Source: Lingula anatina (taxonomy: Eukaryota > Brachiopoda > Lingulata > Lingulida > Lingulidae). From it: 55,426 bases of DNA. Numbering within the stretch: position 1 is the first letter of the stretch; each line of letters begins with the position of its first letter. The notes beneath the pieces were generated by a model. It was given only the letters and a program-made list of their open reading frames with translations, was not told the origin of the DNA and did not search any database. The position numbers and the translations under genes were made by a program. This document shows positions 1-13,200 of the stretch, one piece after another. The stretch lies in NCBI RefSeq assembly GCF_001039355.2, contig NW_019773803.1, positions 40,155 through 95,580 on the forward strand, read 5' to 3'.

Positions 1-32
1 TTTTCTAAGATTTTTCAATAGTGCCCAAAAGT

Positions 33-425
33 GTCCCGTCAGAGACGTCCCGTCAGAGACAGTGACTTTTTACACTTAACAGCCCATGCTGCCAAGGAAA
101 GTAAACAAAACTGGCCTGTTTGTGCATTAATTGCTTCCCAAGACTTGTACCTTGCAATATGAATCACAAAAGTCTTGATTAAATGAAATTTCAAAGAGAA
201 TTTTGCATTGGAGTTTTAGTAAAAAAATACAGGGGTCAAAAATGTCCCGTCAGAGACAGACCTTTAAGTGATTGTCATTCCCACATTAATTTCAATACAA
301 ATTAGCTGCTTGTTTTACATAATCCTTTATGGTCTAGCTAAATAAAAATGTATTTAAAAGTAACCATGTGGATCATTTACCAACTGTAATTTTTAAAATT
401 GTCTCTAAAATGTCCCGTCAGAGAC
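33..425. repeat. Dispersed 14-mer repeat
   Basis: The word GTCCCGTCAGAGAC occurs exactly four times, at 33-46, 47-60, 244-257 and 412-425; the first two are directly adjacent. The flanking DNA is not otherwise repetitive. Before the last copy a GTCTCT at 401-406 can pair with its AGAGAC end. The stretch 426-965 shows no exon I can support and is probably intron or 5' flank of the gene that follows. Confidence 0.7.
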
Positions 426-965
426 ATTTCAAATACCGTGTTTTGACCCGAAAGTGAAATATATTACTAGGTAATTAAAATTGCTGAATCAACTTAACAA
501 ATCAGCACAACTAGTTTAATTGTCATTGGGTCGGCTGCCACACTGGCAACTGGCTATTCTTGGCTAGCATTAATATATGTGAAATAATGCATGAAATATC
601 AGCTGAGAGATAGAGGTACACATAACTAAAATAATGGCCAGTTACATTTGTAGCACATATTCAGCGTGATGCAGGGGCTCTCAATTAAACTTTTGTGTAC
701 CTCTCACCTCAGCACGCTGCACTCAGCCATTTCTTTTAAGCGCTGGCACAAATAGTCTGTATAATCAGAAAATGCTGTTGTGAGTGATGTTGCATGGAAC
801 TTGGTCCTAGTGTTTGATAGGTTATTGTAAATAACCAGATTGGGTCACTTGCAGTAAATCCCAGCATGTGCTGATTACGTGTTTGTGTAATTGACATTCA
901 TGTCTCGCATGACATGGTTAGATGGCCTTGCTAAATCTCGAAGTGTTATTTTTTCTTTGCTATAG

Positions 966-2086
966 CAACCCAGCCATAGCTTTATCCAGTGATGGCAGCA
1001 CATTTTTATGCTGGCACCCACCAAAGAAATTTCCCTATGAAAGTACAAAGGTAACTTTTATTTAATTGCTAAGATATTATAATCATCAATTATTGATATA
1101 TAATTTTACGTTAATGCCAAAATTTATTTAGTATGAAGTGTTTGATTCTTTCCTAAGATATGAGATCTGTTCAAAATTGTTATAAAAAGGTTGGAAAATA
1201 ATTTAAATATTTTTGTTGTTGTCTTTTAATTTAGCCCGTACCAAGATTTGAAGAAGCAGTTAGAGAGGTATTTCATTATTTGTTTAGTATTATTTGTTGT
1301 TGTTGATTGGTTTTAGCCTGGGAATCAGTGTAGAAGTAAATTCTTTAAAAGCAAAAAAAAAATTATATTGATATATCGGCTTATTAATGTATTTTCATGA
1401 TAAAAAAATCATAAACATAATAAATAACAATCCTCAGATTCAGAATAAGATGAACTCTTTTTACTCAAAGTTGAAAAGTTCTATTTATTTGTCAGAGAAA
1501 TACTGTAATTCTACCTAATTCTTAATTCTTCTTTCCAGGGTGATTCTGCCCTCAAAGTTCAGTATCGTTGGGATTACCACAAGAGACAGCGTCCCTCTGG
1601 TCCTACAACACGGGAACTGTCTGAGATGTTTTATACCTACAGATGGGAGTTCAGACCTAGGTAATGTAGCATTAGAGCTTTTCAACCTGAACCAGGGCCT
1701 GTCCACATTTCAGTTTTTTTTTTTCCAAATAAAGATATCCCCAATAAATTCTGTTAACTTTATGATGTATAATAAAAATGACTTGGCAAATAAATGAAAT
1801 AAAATGATTCGTTTGAATTATTTTGAGCATGTGGCAGGAAAAATATTGCAAGCAAGTATTGTTCTTCCTGAATAAATTTAAAAAAAGGAAATGAGTTTTT
1901 TAAATTAATTTTAATTAATTTTTTTTTATTGGGAGATTGGGGTGTATTTTTAGTGTAAAATCAGTTATATGCATTTCAAATGTCTGTTATCATGGCAGTG
2001 CTAACGATTTTACTTGCATGAATTTCAGGCCAGGGAAATATAAATATAGAAAACCAAACCCTCCTCGAGACAGGGATGGTATGTAA
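966..2086 (+). CDS. MRPL42: Mitochondrial ribosomal protein L42 (3' half of gene)
   Basis: Partial gene for a protein of the mitochondrial large ribosomal subunit. Four coding exons can be read: 966-1050, 1235-1267, 1539-1660 and 2029-2086 (stop TAA), all with AG/GT borders and compatible phases. The product begins inside the protein with NPAIALSSDGSTFLCWHPP, continues KKFPYESTK then PVPRFEEAVRE, and after a basic RWDYHKRQRPSGP stretch contains TRELSEMFYTYRWEFRPRPG and ends KYKYRKPNPPRDRDGM. This follows vertebrate MRPL42 in order: an ALTSDG...CYHPS-type strand, a PIPRPDP-type turn, and a conserved LSKMF...HRW.PHGRYHR...NPP end. About 99 residues are present. The N-terminal exons with the mitochondrial targeting peptide lie upstream of the window or were not recognised. 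Its last exon is also present in the duplicated block downstream. Confidence 0.85.
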
Positions 2087-4950
2087 GAGAGACAGGTCCT
2101 ACACCTTGGTGTTTACTGATCAAAGAAGATGGTATATTTAAAATTTTATAGACAGGGGAACACAAAAAGGCAGTGGAAATATTCATAAAGGGATGTGATT
2201 TGTGAAGTCTGCCTTTGTGAAAAGGGCGTGTGTATGAAGATGGATTGGAACAAGGGCAGGTGGACAGAATGTGATGTCAGTGTAATATAGAATGCAATCA
2301 TGGGCAGATCCGTAGGGGTTATTAGAAGCTGTGCCTTTCCTTTTCCAAAGATAGGCTTGTGTATCTACCCGTCCACCCCCAGCATCAAAGAAAAGAAGAA
2401 ATCGCACTCTCTGAGACCCTCTGAACAGGGTTTTCACATATGTAAAGTAAGTTCATAATTAGTGAAAGAAAAGGGGAAATGGAGGGTGGAAATATCCTGG
2501 TTCCAGCATTGATGTTCAAATTGTCAACTTGTTAAGATTGAGAGAAGCACTTTGATGTCAATCTTCATTTTTTTTAAGTTCAGGAATATGGGTCTCATAG
2601 GCAACTTCCAAAATGTACTTTGCATTCAAAGTGACAGCCATTAAAATAAATTTTTTACATCGCCTTTTTGGGTTCCGACTTTAACAATATGTCATAAATG
2701 GTGGCACAAACTCATTTTGGATATTGGACAACAACAGTTACTTATGAAAATGGAATATAAGACAAATGTAACCTCTTTTTTGTATTAAAATTATTTTTAT
2801 TGAACAACGAAGTTATTATTTGTTAATATACTTTTTGTCACTCTAATGTATTATTATTGCCTAGTCATGTTAGTGGTGGTAACACACTGACATTTTAAAA
2901 TGTGACATTGTTGGTGTAGACATGAGGTAACTTTTGCAGCAAATAATGCATTCACCCAACTCTGCAGATGTTTTTCTTCTTTTCAAGGAAAAAACGTACC
3001 TATGATAATTTAAATGTTAGTATAAAAATCAACAATCACAGTCACACAAATTGTCCATGACTACATAAATATTAAACAACACAGAAATTACACTGACTGA
3101 TGTAAATTCATATACCCAGGTAGATTAAGAACAATAGGATAAACTTAGTCATCTGTCATCCATAAACCTGTTGGATAAATGAAGGAGTAAACAAGACTAG
3201 TTGCCGGAGAAAGCACATATACTTCAATATCTTTACCTAGGGTTTACAAAGTGTAACCTTGTTTTTCAAAAATTTTATTTATATATATATATATATATAN
3301 TAAATTCTGTTTATGATGTATAATAAAAATGACTTGGCAAATAAATGAAATAAAATGATTTGTTTGAATTATTTTGAGCATGTGGCAGGAAAAAAATTGC
3401 AAGCAAGTATTGTTCTTCCTGAATAAATTCAAAAAAAGGAAATGAGTTTTATAAATTAATTTTAATTAATTTTTTTTATTGGGAGATTGGGGTGTATTTT
3501 TAGTGTAAAATCAGTTATATGCATTTCAAATGTCTGTTATCATGGCAGTGCTAATGATTTTACTTGCATGAATTTCAGGCCAGGGAAATATAAATATAGA
3601 AAACCAAACCCTCCTCGAGACAGGGATGGTATGTAAGAGAGACACGTCCTACACATTGGTGTTTACTGATCAAAGAAGATGGTATATTTAAAATTTCATA
3701 GACAGGGGAACACAAAAAGGCAGTGGAAACATTCATAAAGGGATGTGATTTGTGAAGTCTGCTTCTGTGAAAAGGGCTTGTGTATGAAGATGGATGGGAA
3801 CAAGGGCAGGTGGACAGAACGTGATGTCAGTGTAATATAGAATGCAATCATGGGCAGATCCATAGGGGTTATTAGAAGCTGTGCCTTTCCTTTTCCAAAG
3901 ATAGGCTTGTTTATCTACCCATCCACCCCCAGCATCAAAGAAAAGAAGAAATCCCACTCTCTGAGACCCTCTGAACAGGGTTTTCACATATGTAAAGTAA
4001 GTTCATAATTAGTGAAAGAAAAGGGGAAACGGAGGGTGGAAATATCCTGGTTCCAGCATTAATGGCTGTGCTATTTTCTTTTGAGAAATGGCTTTTTCAT
4101 TTCTCACTTATTGGTAAGTGCACTAACTTTGAGTGAGGTTACAATTGACATACAGACAGGAGAATTTTAACACGTAACTTTGAAGTGATGATGTTCAAAT
4201 TGTCAACTTATTAAGATTGAGAGAAGCACTTTGATGTCAATCTTCATTTTTTTTAAGTTCAGGAATATGGGTCTCATAGGCAACTTCCAAAGTGTACTTT
4301 GCATTCAAAGTGACAGCCATTAAAATTATTTTTTTACATCACCTTTTTGGGTTCCGACTTTAACAATATGTCATAAATGGTGGCACAAACTCATTTTGGA
4401 TATTGGACAACAACAGTTACTTATGAAAATGGAATATAAGACAAATGTAACCTCTTTTTTGTATTAAAATTATTTTTATTGAACAACGAAGTTATTATTT
4501 GTTAATATACTTTTTGTCACTCTAATGTATTATTATTGCCTAGTCATGTTAGTGGTGGTAACACACTGACATTTTAAAATGTGACATTGTTGGTGTAGAC
4601 ATGAGGTAACTTTTGCAGCAAATAATGCATTCACCCAACTCTTCAGATGTTTTTCTTCTTTTCAAGGAAAAAACATACCTATGATAATTTAAATGTTAGT
4701 ATAAAAATCAACAATCACAGTCACACAAATTGTCCATGACTACATAATTATTAAACAACACAAAAATTACACTGACTGATGTAAATTCATATACCCAGGT
4801 AGATTAAGAACAATAGGATAAACTTAGTCATCTGTTATCCATAAACCTGTTGGATAAATGAAGGAGTAAACAAGACTAGTTGCCAGAGAAAGCACATATA
4901 CTTCAATATCTTTACCTAGGGTTTACAAAGTGTAACCTTGTTTTTCAAAA

Positions 4951-4957
<7 letters not shown>
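1746..4957. repeat. 1.55-1.65 kb tandem duplication
   Basis: Two near-identical copies lie head to tail: about 1746-3290 and 3301-4957. They share the MRPL42 terminal exon, its 5' intron end and about 1.3 kb of 3' flank, differing by scattered substitutions. The second copy carries about 125 extra bases at 4066-4190. A single N and an AT microsatellite lie exactly at the junction (3280-3300). This may be a recent duplication or two haplotypes assembled in series. Minus-strand 84-codon frames in both copies (2183-2437, 3733-3987) are not supported as genes. Confidence 0.85.
3579..3636 (+). pseudogene. Extra copy of the MRPL42 last exon
   Basis: This exon is identical in sequence to 2029-2086, including the TTTCAG acceptor and the TAA stop, and sits in the second unit of the tandem duplication. 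The upstream coding exons are not duplicated, so it could only serve as an alternative terminal exon giving the same protein end with a different 3' UTR. Calling it inactive is inference. Confidence 0.7.

Positions 4958-4996
<39 letters not shown>
4957..4996. repeat. (TA)n microsatellite
   Basis: About 20 TA units at the end of the second duplication unit. The equivalent tract of the first unit is at 3280-3299. Confidence 0.9.
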
Positions 4997-5001
<5 letters not shown>

Positions 5002-6630
5002 ACAACAAAAACATATAAACAGCAATAATGAAGCTGCCTTAAATAGTATGTTGGAACAAGCATTGAAAGAAAATGTTTTTAAATGCTGAAGAAGCTAAAG
5101 ATTAATTCAGAATTACAATTGGAGTGAAGTTAGAATTATCAGTGTTGAAGAGATTAATTTATTTTATTGAATCTTTTGATTGACGTTTGAATTGAACACT
5201 TCTAAACTAAAATATTTCAATTCATTTCATTTTAGAACTACACCATGCTCAGTGGTATACTACCCTTGGATGTAAAGCACATTGATTATCAATATAATAC
5301 AGCGTAAGATTAATTAATGATGAGATAATCTTTCAATACATGTGTACTTAGTCCTGCATAATTCTTAAGCAGTTAAGTTATTGTTAGAGGCAACCTAGCA
5401 ACAGTTGCTACTTACTTATAACATAATTCTTGCCTCACCGTGGCTGGAAATGTTAATACTTTTATGGCACCTCTATAAAAATGAGAGTAAATGAAAAGAT
5501 TAGCTTTTCTTTACTGTAAAAAAATATTTACTTAGCTGAAAAACACATCCTGCACTTCTATACACTGTTCGTAACTTTCATACTACTTAAGTATGTCAAA
5601 GGATCTAGTGAAACAACAGCAATTTCATGCATTATATTCTGAGTGAAGTTCTTAAATAGAGGATAATAATACACTGGTAATTGCTAAAAACAGGGCAGTC
5701 TTCCAATTTTCTATGGCATGATCATTTAATGCCTTGATTATACAATACTGAATGCTGAGCATAAATAAGCAGTCCATAACTGAGACTTAATTCTGTTTTC
5801 TCCTGCAAAATCAATTCCTCCATTTCCTGTTAGAGTTCAGCTTTTCTCGGTTGCATTGAATTAACCTAGACTCTGTGCTTTGAAAATTACATTTTTCCAG
5901 AATTGACCTATTAATGTTAGATTACTTCAAAAAGTTGTATAATTACATGGTTTTAATGTAAAGAGACTGACATGAAACTGGACTTTCCAAAAACTTACAT
6001 GAGCACCTACAGTAAACATGGAATGTTTTAGAATTTTGTTCTTGATAATGACTTGGATTTCAAGAATCCTTGAATTATGAGCCCTTGTGATTTGAATGTC
6101 AGTGAACTTTTTTTACCTGACACGTGGAATACCCAGTACAGATATATTAAAATTGTAAACCTAAGTAATCTATATGGTGAATAATTCTCCTTATTTTGAA
6201 TTGGTCTTTATCTGTTAATCTAGACGCAGTGTCCCCTGAGAATCATGTCCCTTTCAAAATTACAGAGAAATAACCATTCAATAAATTTCTGTTTGATCTC
6301 TTTGTGCATTAACAATCTTTTTTCACAGACTGGCTGGAATAATACCCTTTCTTCTGCCGTATTGCAGTATCCAGTTATTTCATTGAATAATTGAACCTAA
6401 GCAGTGAACCTGTGATACAGAAGACCCTGCATAACTCAAGACATTGAGGACTGGAAAATTTGTTTAAATTACACCAAAGTTATCCCAATTTCATAATTTC
6501 AAGCCAAAGAGAAAAAAATGCTTTCTACAAAATTTCTTACAATAAAACCACAATTTGATTTATAAGGAGAAGAGTTATATGTGAAGTGTACTGAACCCCA
6601 TTTAAAAAGAATGACTAAAGCAGGGTGTTT
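4997..6630. other. Intergenic, no gene seen
   Basis: AT-rich DNA between two genes whose 3' ends converge (MRPL42-like on the + strand and the ciliary gene on the - strand). No open frame with splice sites or family resemblance and no clear repeat was found. Confidence 0.5.
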
Positions 6631-9576
6631 TCACTGCACCACCGTTGTTGCACCTGGAAGAGACACCTGTGTGGAAGCTGGAGTGCAAGTAGCTGGAGGA
6701 TATGTCGCTGTGGCTTGAGGAATCCGCCTGGTTGTAGTGGGGGCTACATTCCAGCTCATACATGAGGCCACAGACTCCCTAGCTTTTGCAGTGTGTGGTC
6801 TTAACTGTCTCTGTCCTGTTGTAAGTAAAATTTGGTTATTCATTGCACACAATGTATCTCTGTTAGGGTTGTCCTTGCCATGGGCATAACGATATGTTGT
6901 AGTAGCTTTAAAGTCAGGATCAAAAGAGGATTTGGGTCTTTTTATGAAAAGCTGCTCCCTTGCATTGGCATGGACATTGTAATTGAGTTTATAAGTGGAC
7001 ACGTGTGGCTCTGAGCGATCTAGCTCTTTCTTGTGTGGCATCCATGTGATCAGATCTGGTTTGAATGTGCTCACGTATGGGGTTTTAACACGGCGTCTGC
7101 CAAGACCCTGAAATAAGAAAAATATATTAAATCTCATTGGTGATGCAACTTTAAAAATATAAAAGTTATGTCTGAGAGGATTCCGCCAACACATTTGCCC
7201 ATCATAAAAAAGGTAACAGTAGACTTTATGTGGCTCTGGTATTTATACCCATATGTATGTAATTCATTTATCGTGCTATACTTTCAAATAATGGCTATAT
7301 AATTGATTATATTGTCATTTTTATTGTTTTAATTTTGTACTTTGAAAAGGTCATCTTGGCAGCAGGAATTCTAAAATTTCTGTGTGTAAGCCTGCATTGC
7401 ATCATAAATAAGCAATGTTTTGGTGAAGTTAAAAGAAAATGTTGAACAAAGATATGCCTTTTAATGGATATAGGTCTATTTTATAATTTTCTTTCTCTGA
7501 TAAAATGAAATGTGCCTGAATAATCCACTACCACTAATTAAATTTCTTGTATTTGTGCACTGTGTGTGTGTTGCCAAGTATATCATTTCAGTTGAAAAAA
7601 ATTATGTTTTTTTCACAAACCAGTACAAATAATGGAGTCGATAAGAGCTCAGCTGTAATCGAAAAGGAATTTGCTTTGTCTGTATATGTGCTGCTTCTGT
7701 GTACCTACATACATTTTAAGCACAATGTTGGTGCAATCCTTTGTGCCTACAAAATTGTAAATACTCAGAGGTGAAGGGGTAACCTTACTCTTCACAAAAA
7801 CATCAAACACGGGGGATATCATTTGTTAATCCTGAACTGATTTGTTTGCTATGAATACTTTTATTAAAAGAGAAAATACAAAAGGCTTAATAATGGCCTG
7901 CTTTTTTGTGCCTTGAACAATAATACAGTATCTGCATTGCACTGGGTCAGACCAGACTTGTTAGGAAAAATCTGTACTGCATGAAGTCAACCACTTTCAT
8001 AACCAAAGAAATTATTATGCTTTACTTGAAAAGCTGTTCTGGTGTATTTTAAGCACAATGATATCTTTTCCTAATCTAATACTAAATGCTACGAAACCCT
8101 AGTAGTATATGAAGAAATACTATTTTTTATCTCCAAAATAAAATAATGTGGATCTTATTCTAGTATTTTTGTACTCAGAAGTTGATGAGGCTCATATAGT
8201 AACTGTTAAAAATTGATAGCTAACCAATGATTATCTGTGTATTAAAATCATTATAAAAGGAGGGAGAAAGAATAATGATCTATGTTGCTTCAGAAAAAAT
8301 ATACTTCTTTGTTAAGAATGACAAGTATTTGACATCTACGCACTTTTAACTGTTTGTTTTTATTAAAATAAGCTCTAAGGTTAAAACTTATAGGCCTAAA
8401 AAAAAAAAGTGAAATGAAGAACCCAAGAGAACGCAAGCTACATCAGTTCAGGAGGGGATTGGCTACTTTTGAAGCTCAAAAATATTACAAAATAAGAGTT
8501 TTGGAGCACTGACCGTGTTCTCAGGCTATACAGCAACTTACCTGTTCAAAATATAAAGCATCATTTAGGAAAGCTTCTCTGTTGTCGTGATGAGAAAACA
8601 CATGCCTTGCCACATTTTCCTGGAACAAAAAAATTGATAGAAAATAATGATGAATTTAATTAAAATATATCCCTCACTGTGCTGAAAGTGATTTTGGATA
8701 ATTTTTTTTAATTGTTGAAAATGCAACCAGCTTTCAGTGTGTTGACCAGTACCAAATATGAAGTGATATAATTCCTGATTCTTATAATAAATAAATAAAT
8801 AAAACAAACTTTTACATGATTTTAAATATTTTTTAGTCAGTTATGTTTTCATATAATATACTTTGTGGTAAAACGGTAATGAAAATAATACAAGGATTAA
8901 TGATTGACTGCAACCTTAACTAATGACATTGTATTGGTCCATACAAGTCCAGTACAGGAACACATACTGTACGTAGGAATTTCATCAGGGTGAGGGTTGT
9001 TTGGAATGTGATACTGGGTACTTTATTATAAGAAATAAAAACATTTGTGCAAATCATAATTCAGATTTTGTATGAGGTCCTGTTAGATGCCAAATGGGCA
9101 TTTTGGGCCTCAATATAAAATAATAACAAGTAATCTGTTAAGACTTACCCCTGAGCGCTTTATGAACTTCTTCGGTGGTGACGGTTTTGCCAAATAACGG
9201 AATTCATTTATATAATCATTCCTAGATTTACTGCGAAAATGCCCATAGTAGCCAGTAGGAAACTGCAAAAGATCAGTAAAGATACTGATTTACTACTGTC
9301 AGTGATAGTTTTTAATTAAAAACTTACATCAAATAATATATAATAAAGCAAGGATCTTACTTTCATTGACACTGTAGTGAGGGGATAAACTATAACATTA
9401 TTTCATAATACAAAATGAATGTGGTAAGTGAATATTAAGCAGCATAGTTCAATCTTATCGTAGGAATCAATTCTCTTAGATAAAACAAAGATCTGCCAGC
9501 AAACGTATCACAAATTTCACTGTATCGCAAACTTGGTACTTACCCATGTTCCCTCAATTAGTTTCAAATTTGCCAT
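6631..9576 (-). CDS. Probable ciliary/axonemal microtubule-associated protein
   Basis: Four exons on the minus strand, in order 9576-9544, 9262-9149, 8619-8542 and 7107-6631 (stop TGA). All have GT-AG borders and phase-0 joins, giving 233 residues. The start is the ATG opening MANLKLIEGTW. The protein has no signal peptide or membrane segment and is rich in basic and aromatic residues, with short repeated motifs such as TPYVSTFKPDL, EPHVSTYKLNYN and ATTTYRYAHG. Its second and third exons give FPTGYYGHFRSKSRNDY and VFSHHDNREAFLNDALYFE. Small, basic proteins with (S/T)TY-type motifs are typical of ciliary doublet microtubule inner proteins. CFAP68- and CFAP107-like families are candidates, but I could not assign one from memory. 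The last 45 residues are Thr/Pro/Ala-rich and look fast-evolving. It shares a 720-bp divergent 5' region with the PARP gene. The gene structure is firm; the function is inferred. Confidence 0.75.
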
Positions 9577-10295
9577 AATTCTCTAAATATCCTATCGAAG
9601 ATACATGTTCTATAAAAACGAAATACAAACTAGTCAACACATGGACCTGGCATAACAATTGAAAGTCATGGATCTCTAGGTGAAATATAGCTTCAATTCA
9701 TCGGCTATACAGGTGGATTGTTTACCGTATCCAACCACTTCAATCACCTGTTTACACGGAAGTGAAAATACACGCTTACAGGGGTCATAGGTCAGAGGTT
9801 AGGCATATAGTGACAAGGAAATACACTAGCGTGCGGAACGCAATTTTCATCATATTTTTTAGACTAGGTTGAATATTAATTAAATTCATAATTTATTGAA
9901 TAAACACATTTATTTTTACGAATTTGATAAATATCGCGCGCTATATAAATCATATGCCTGTTATTATTATTTTTTACCCTTGATACATGATATTCTTTAT
10001 TTTTTTTAGCACATCGTCTGCTCTGCTTGACACACAGTGGTGGTGACTGACACCCAAGTCTTGTGTCAAACAGCACATTTTTTAAATTTCTGCTTCATTA
10101 AGTGACTGTCTTTTCATATTGTTTCATATCTAGTATTTGTATGGATTAATTCGGCGATTTTTACATTGTATAGACCGAAAAGTTTCTATTATTTAAACGG
10201 GTTTACGAATATTATTATTTCTAAGTCAAGACATGTGAACGACAGTTGGGACTTTTACAAATCAACAATAATTTTAAAAGTTAGATCTATAGATC
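9577..10295. promoter_or_regulatory. Divergent intergenic/promoter region
   Basis: About 720 bp separate the start codons of the ciliary gene (-) and the PARP gene (+), so both core promoters should lie here. An ETS-like ACACGGAAGTGAAAA sits at about 9755-9769 and is followed by GGTCATAGGTCAGAGGTTAGG, with direct nuclear-receptor-like half sites. No TATA box can be assigned with confidence. A short minus-strand frame at 9876-10076 has no support as a gene. Confidence 0.4.
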
Positions 10296-13200
10296 ATGTT
10301 TAGTTCTGCAAATCAAGCCAGCACGAAAGATCTGTACGTGACAAATCCAGGGTAAGTTAGTATTTAAGAATTCACTATGCAAAACAAAATTTTGAAAATT
10401 TGATTAACATAAGTGAAAGCGCTTAATTTTTACTTTTAATTGGGCAATTCTCTGAAAATAAATGATAATCTTAACTTTGCGTCCACTTCCCGTGTTTCCC
10501 TCACGCTCTCAACTCTTTCAATTTCTTCTGAACTTTTCATATCTTTATAAAGCAAGAAATTATTATAAAGTAAGAAACTATCATAANGTTCGGTTGGGTA
10601 ATCGTTGGACTGATGTTGGTTATTAGTAGGACCAACGTAAATGCACTGTTGGTTACAGGTTGGGTAATTGTTGGAGCAATGTTGGTTATTAGTTGGCCCA
10701 ATGTAGGGCCAACGCAGTTTGGTTGGGAATACGTTGGCAATGCGTTGGCATTAAAAAGACGTTCAGCCAACCGTTGGCCAAAGTGAGCACTTAGATGGAA
10801 ACCCAACGTTGGGCCAACGTTGCATGGTCAACCAAGGCAACGTTGGGCCAATGTTGGCCCAACGTATGCATGCTATCTGGGAAAGCAAGAAAAATGGTAA
10901 AAGATGGCCTGTTGTCCCTTTACTTGATCAGTCATTTTTCTCTGCAAGCGTTGTTTGATAATGATCGAAACAGTAATGAAACACTGGTTAAACATGATTT
11001 AGAATGGAAAAATGCAGTAGAATGGCCAGTATATACTACTTTACTTAATATTTAAGCATAACAAATGTTCATTGTATTTGTAGACTGAAACATGCATGAT
11101 TCAATATTTCTGATATTATTGTAAGTTTTTACATGTACCTTTCTATTATCATATTGATTATTTATTTCATTTATTTCATTGTGTATTATTATTATTATTA
11201 TTTATTTTTAAATATGTCAAGTGCCTCTTAGACAACAGATAGATTGATACCATTGCATCTATTTTCAGTCAACTTCTTGGCAACAGATATGACTGCAATA
11301 ATGATTCAGCTTTTAGTTCAAGTAGTAATTCTCAATACCTGTACTCTCAGAGAAGTGGATCACAGGAATATTCCCAGCAATTTGTCCCACAAGGAAGTGA
11401 GGTACTAGCTTGTGGCACATCAGTTCAATATGAAATATATTTCAACAGTCACTAGCCTACACATGGTCCTGTGATGTTAACATGTTTTTAAAAGTTATGT
11501 GTTTATAATGTAGGCCCTATAGGTTTTATGAAAAAAGCAATTATTGTTCATCATTTTTATCTTTATTTTCTTTTCAGTCTCCTGGGTCAAATTTTTATCA
11601 GAAGTATAAAGCTATGAGCCCTCTGTTCAGTAATGAAAACAATCCATACAGAAGCAGTGCACAAGCTCCAGGGAAGATAAACTACCAGCAGCAGTTGCAA
11701 ATTAACAAGGCAAAGGCCAGAGAAAGAGATGAAAGGTTGGTCAAAATAAAGCAGATAGAATAAATATAATGTCAAAAATTATATAATCAGTGTAACAAAA
11801 ATATCTTGTAGCAAAATTTAAGAGAAACTGTTTAGATATTTTTTTTTATTTTTACAGAGACCTATTGGATTCTATTGTAACAACAGTCAGAGAATGCACT
11901 CAAGAAGTAAGTTAAAAATCATCTTTGAAAATGTAAGAAAGTTTGCCAGCACGCACATAATAATAATGTCTGATATTACATAAATTTAGTATTCATGTAA
12001 AAAAAAATGAAGAATTTTAAATTGTGTCTCAAAATAAGAAGTTATTAACAACCATTTTTCTTCAGGTTACTGGAACAGTAGCTTCCATGAAAAAGGACAT
12101 CCACCAAGGCATCAGAACAAATGATGAAAAGGTGACAGATATGTTAGAAAAAAGTGAGCATAATGAGAATAAAATGATAATATTTTTTAATGTGTCGATC
12201 TGATGTATAAAACCATGAGGGGAGTTGATTTATAGAAATAACATATTATAATCCAAAATATGTAAATAAATTTAAATTTAGAAATTTAAAAGAAAGGTAT
12301 ATAATCATCCTATTTATTTAACACAAATGAAACTTTATTAGCCATGAAGTAATATATTTACACTACAAATTTGACTGAATTCCTGATAGCACACATTTGA
12401 AATATCTTTAACAAAAAATATTATTTTTTATTAGTCAAAACAGATATGAACAAGAACTACGAAAAACTACTGAAAGTGCTGGAAGAAAGAGAACAAGACA
12501 AGGAAAAACTGAAGGACATGGAAAAGAGTCTCACTGCTGTACATATTTTAAAGCATTAGCAGTCTGTTATAGTTCTGAAAAATTAAAGTTTGTGGTATAT
12601 AGATTGGTATTTCAGTAATTATATTTTCTTTGTGTGTTTTTTTCTTTACCTCAGTAGTTATTCGCAGTAACTATAATTATCAGCCACAATAATAAATTTA
12701 TTTTAAGTATGACACAGTCAAAAAGGTCTATTTGCCACATTTCATGATAATACTTTGTATTATAGAAAGATGCAATGATCTCACAATTGCAAAATGACCT
12801 AGAAAAACTGAGACTACAGAAGGAGGAAAAAATTGTTGCCTCTTTAAAACAGACATATGCTGAGCAGCAAGAATTAAACAGACAGCAGATACATCAGCTA
12901 CATCAGGCACAAGTACAGCATATTGAGGAACAGACTAAAAGACGGAGGTAATGAAAAAAATATATATATAATATTGTGGTACTCATTGCTTATAGGTGCC
13001 AACGTTATTAAATTTATGACCTGAACAATAGGCAATTAGTGAGTGATAAAATCAGTTTTTAGTGTACTGATATTGGATTGGTGTAGATTAAACTTGGAAT
13101 GAAGACTCATGATATAAAAAAGGACATGAATTTTTATGGTAATCAGTATCACACTTTTTTTAAATAGCAGAAATGTAACTGTTCTTGTTGACAGGGATCA

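Noticed and set aside
2183-3987. Two similar 84-codon minus-strand frames
   Set aside because: They are the same non-coding 3' flank seen twice because of the recent tandem duplication; similarity is therefore no evidence of coding, and no domain or splice signals support them.
10795-11055. 86-codon + frame
   Set aside because: It runs over the AACGTTGG transposon end and lacks protein-like composition.
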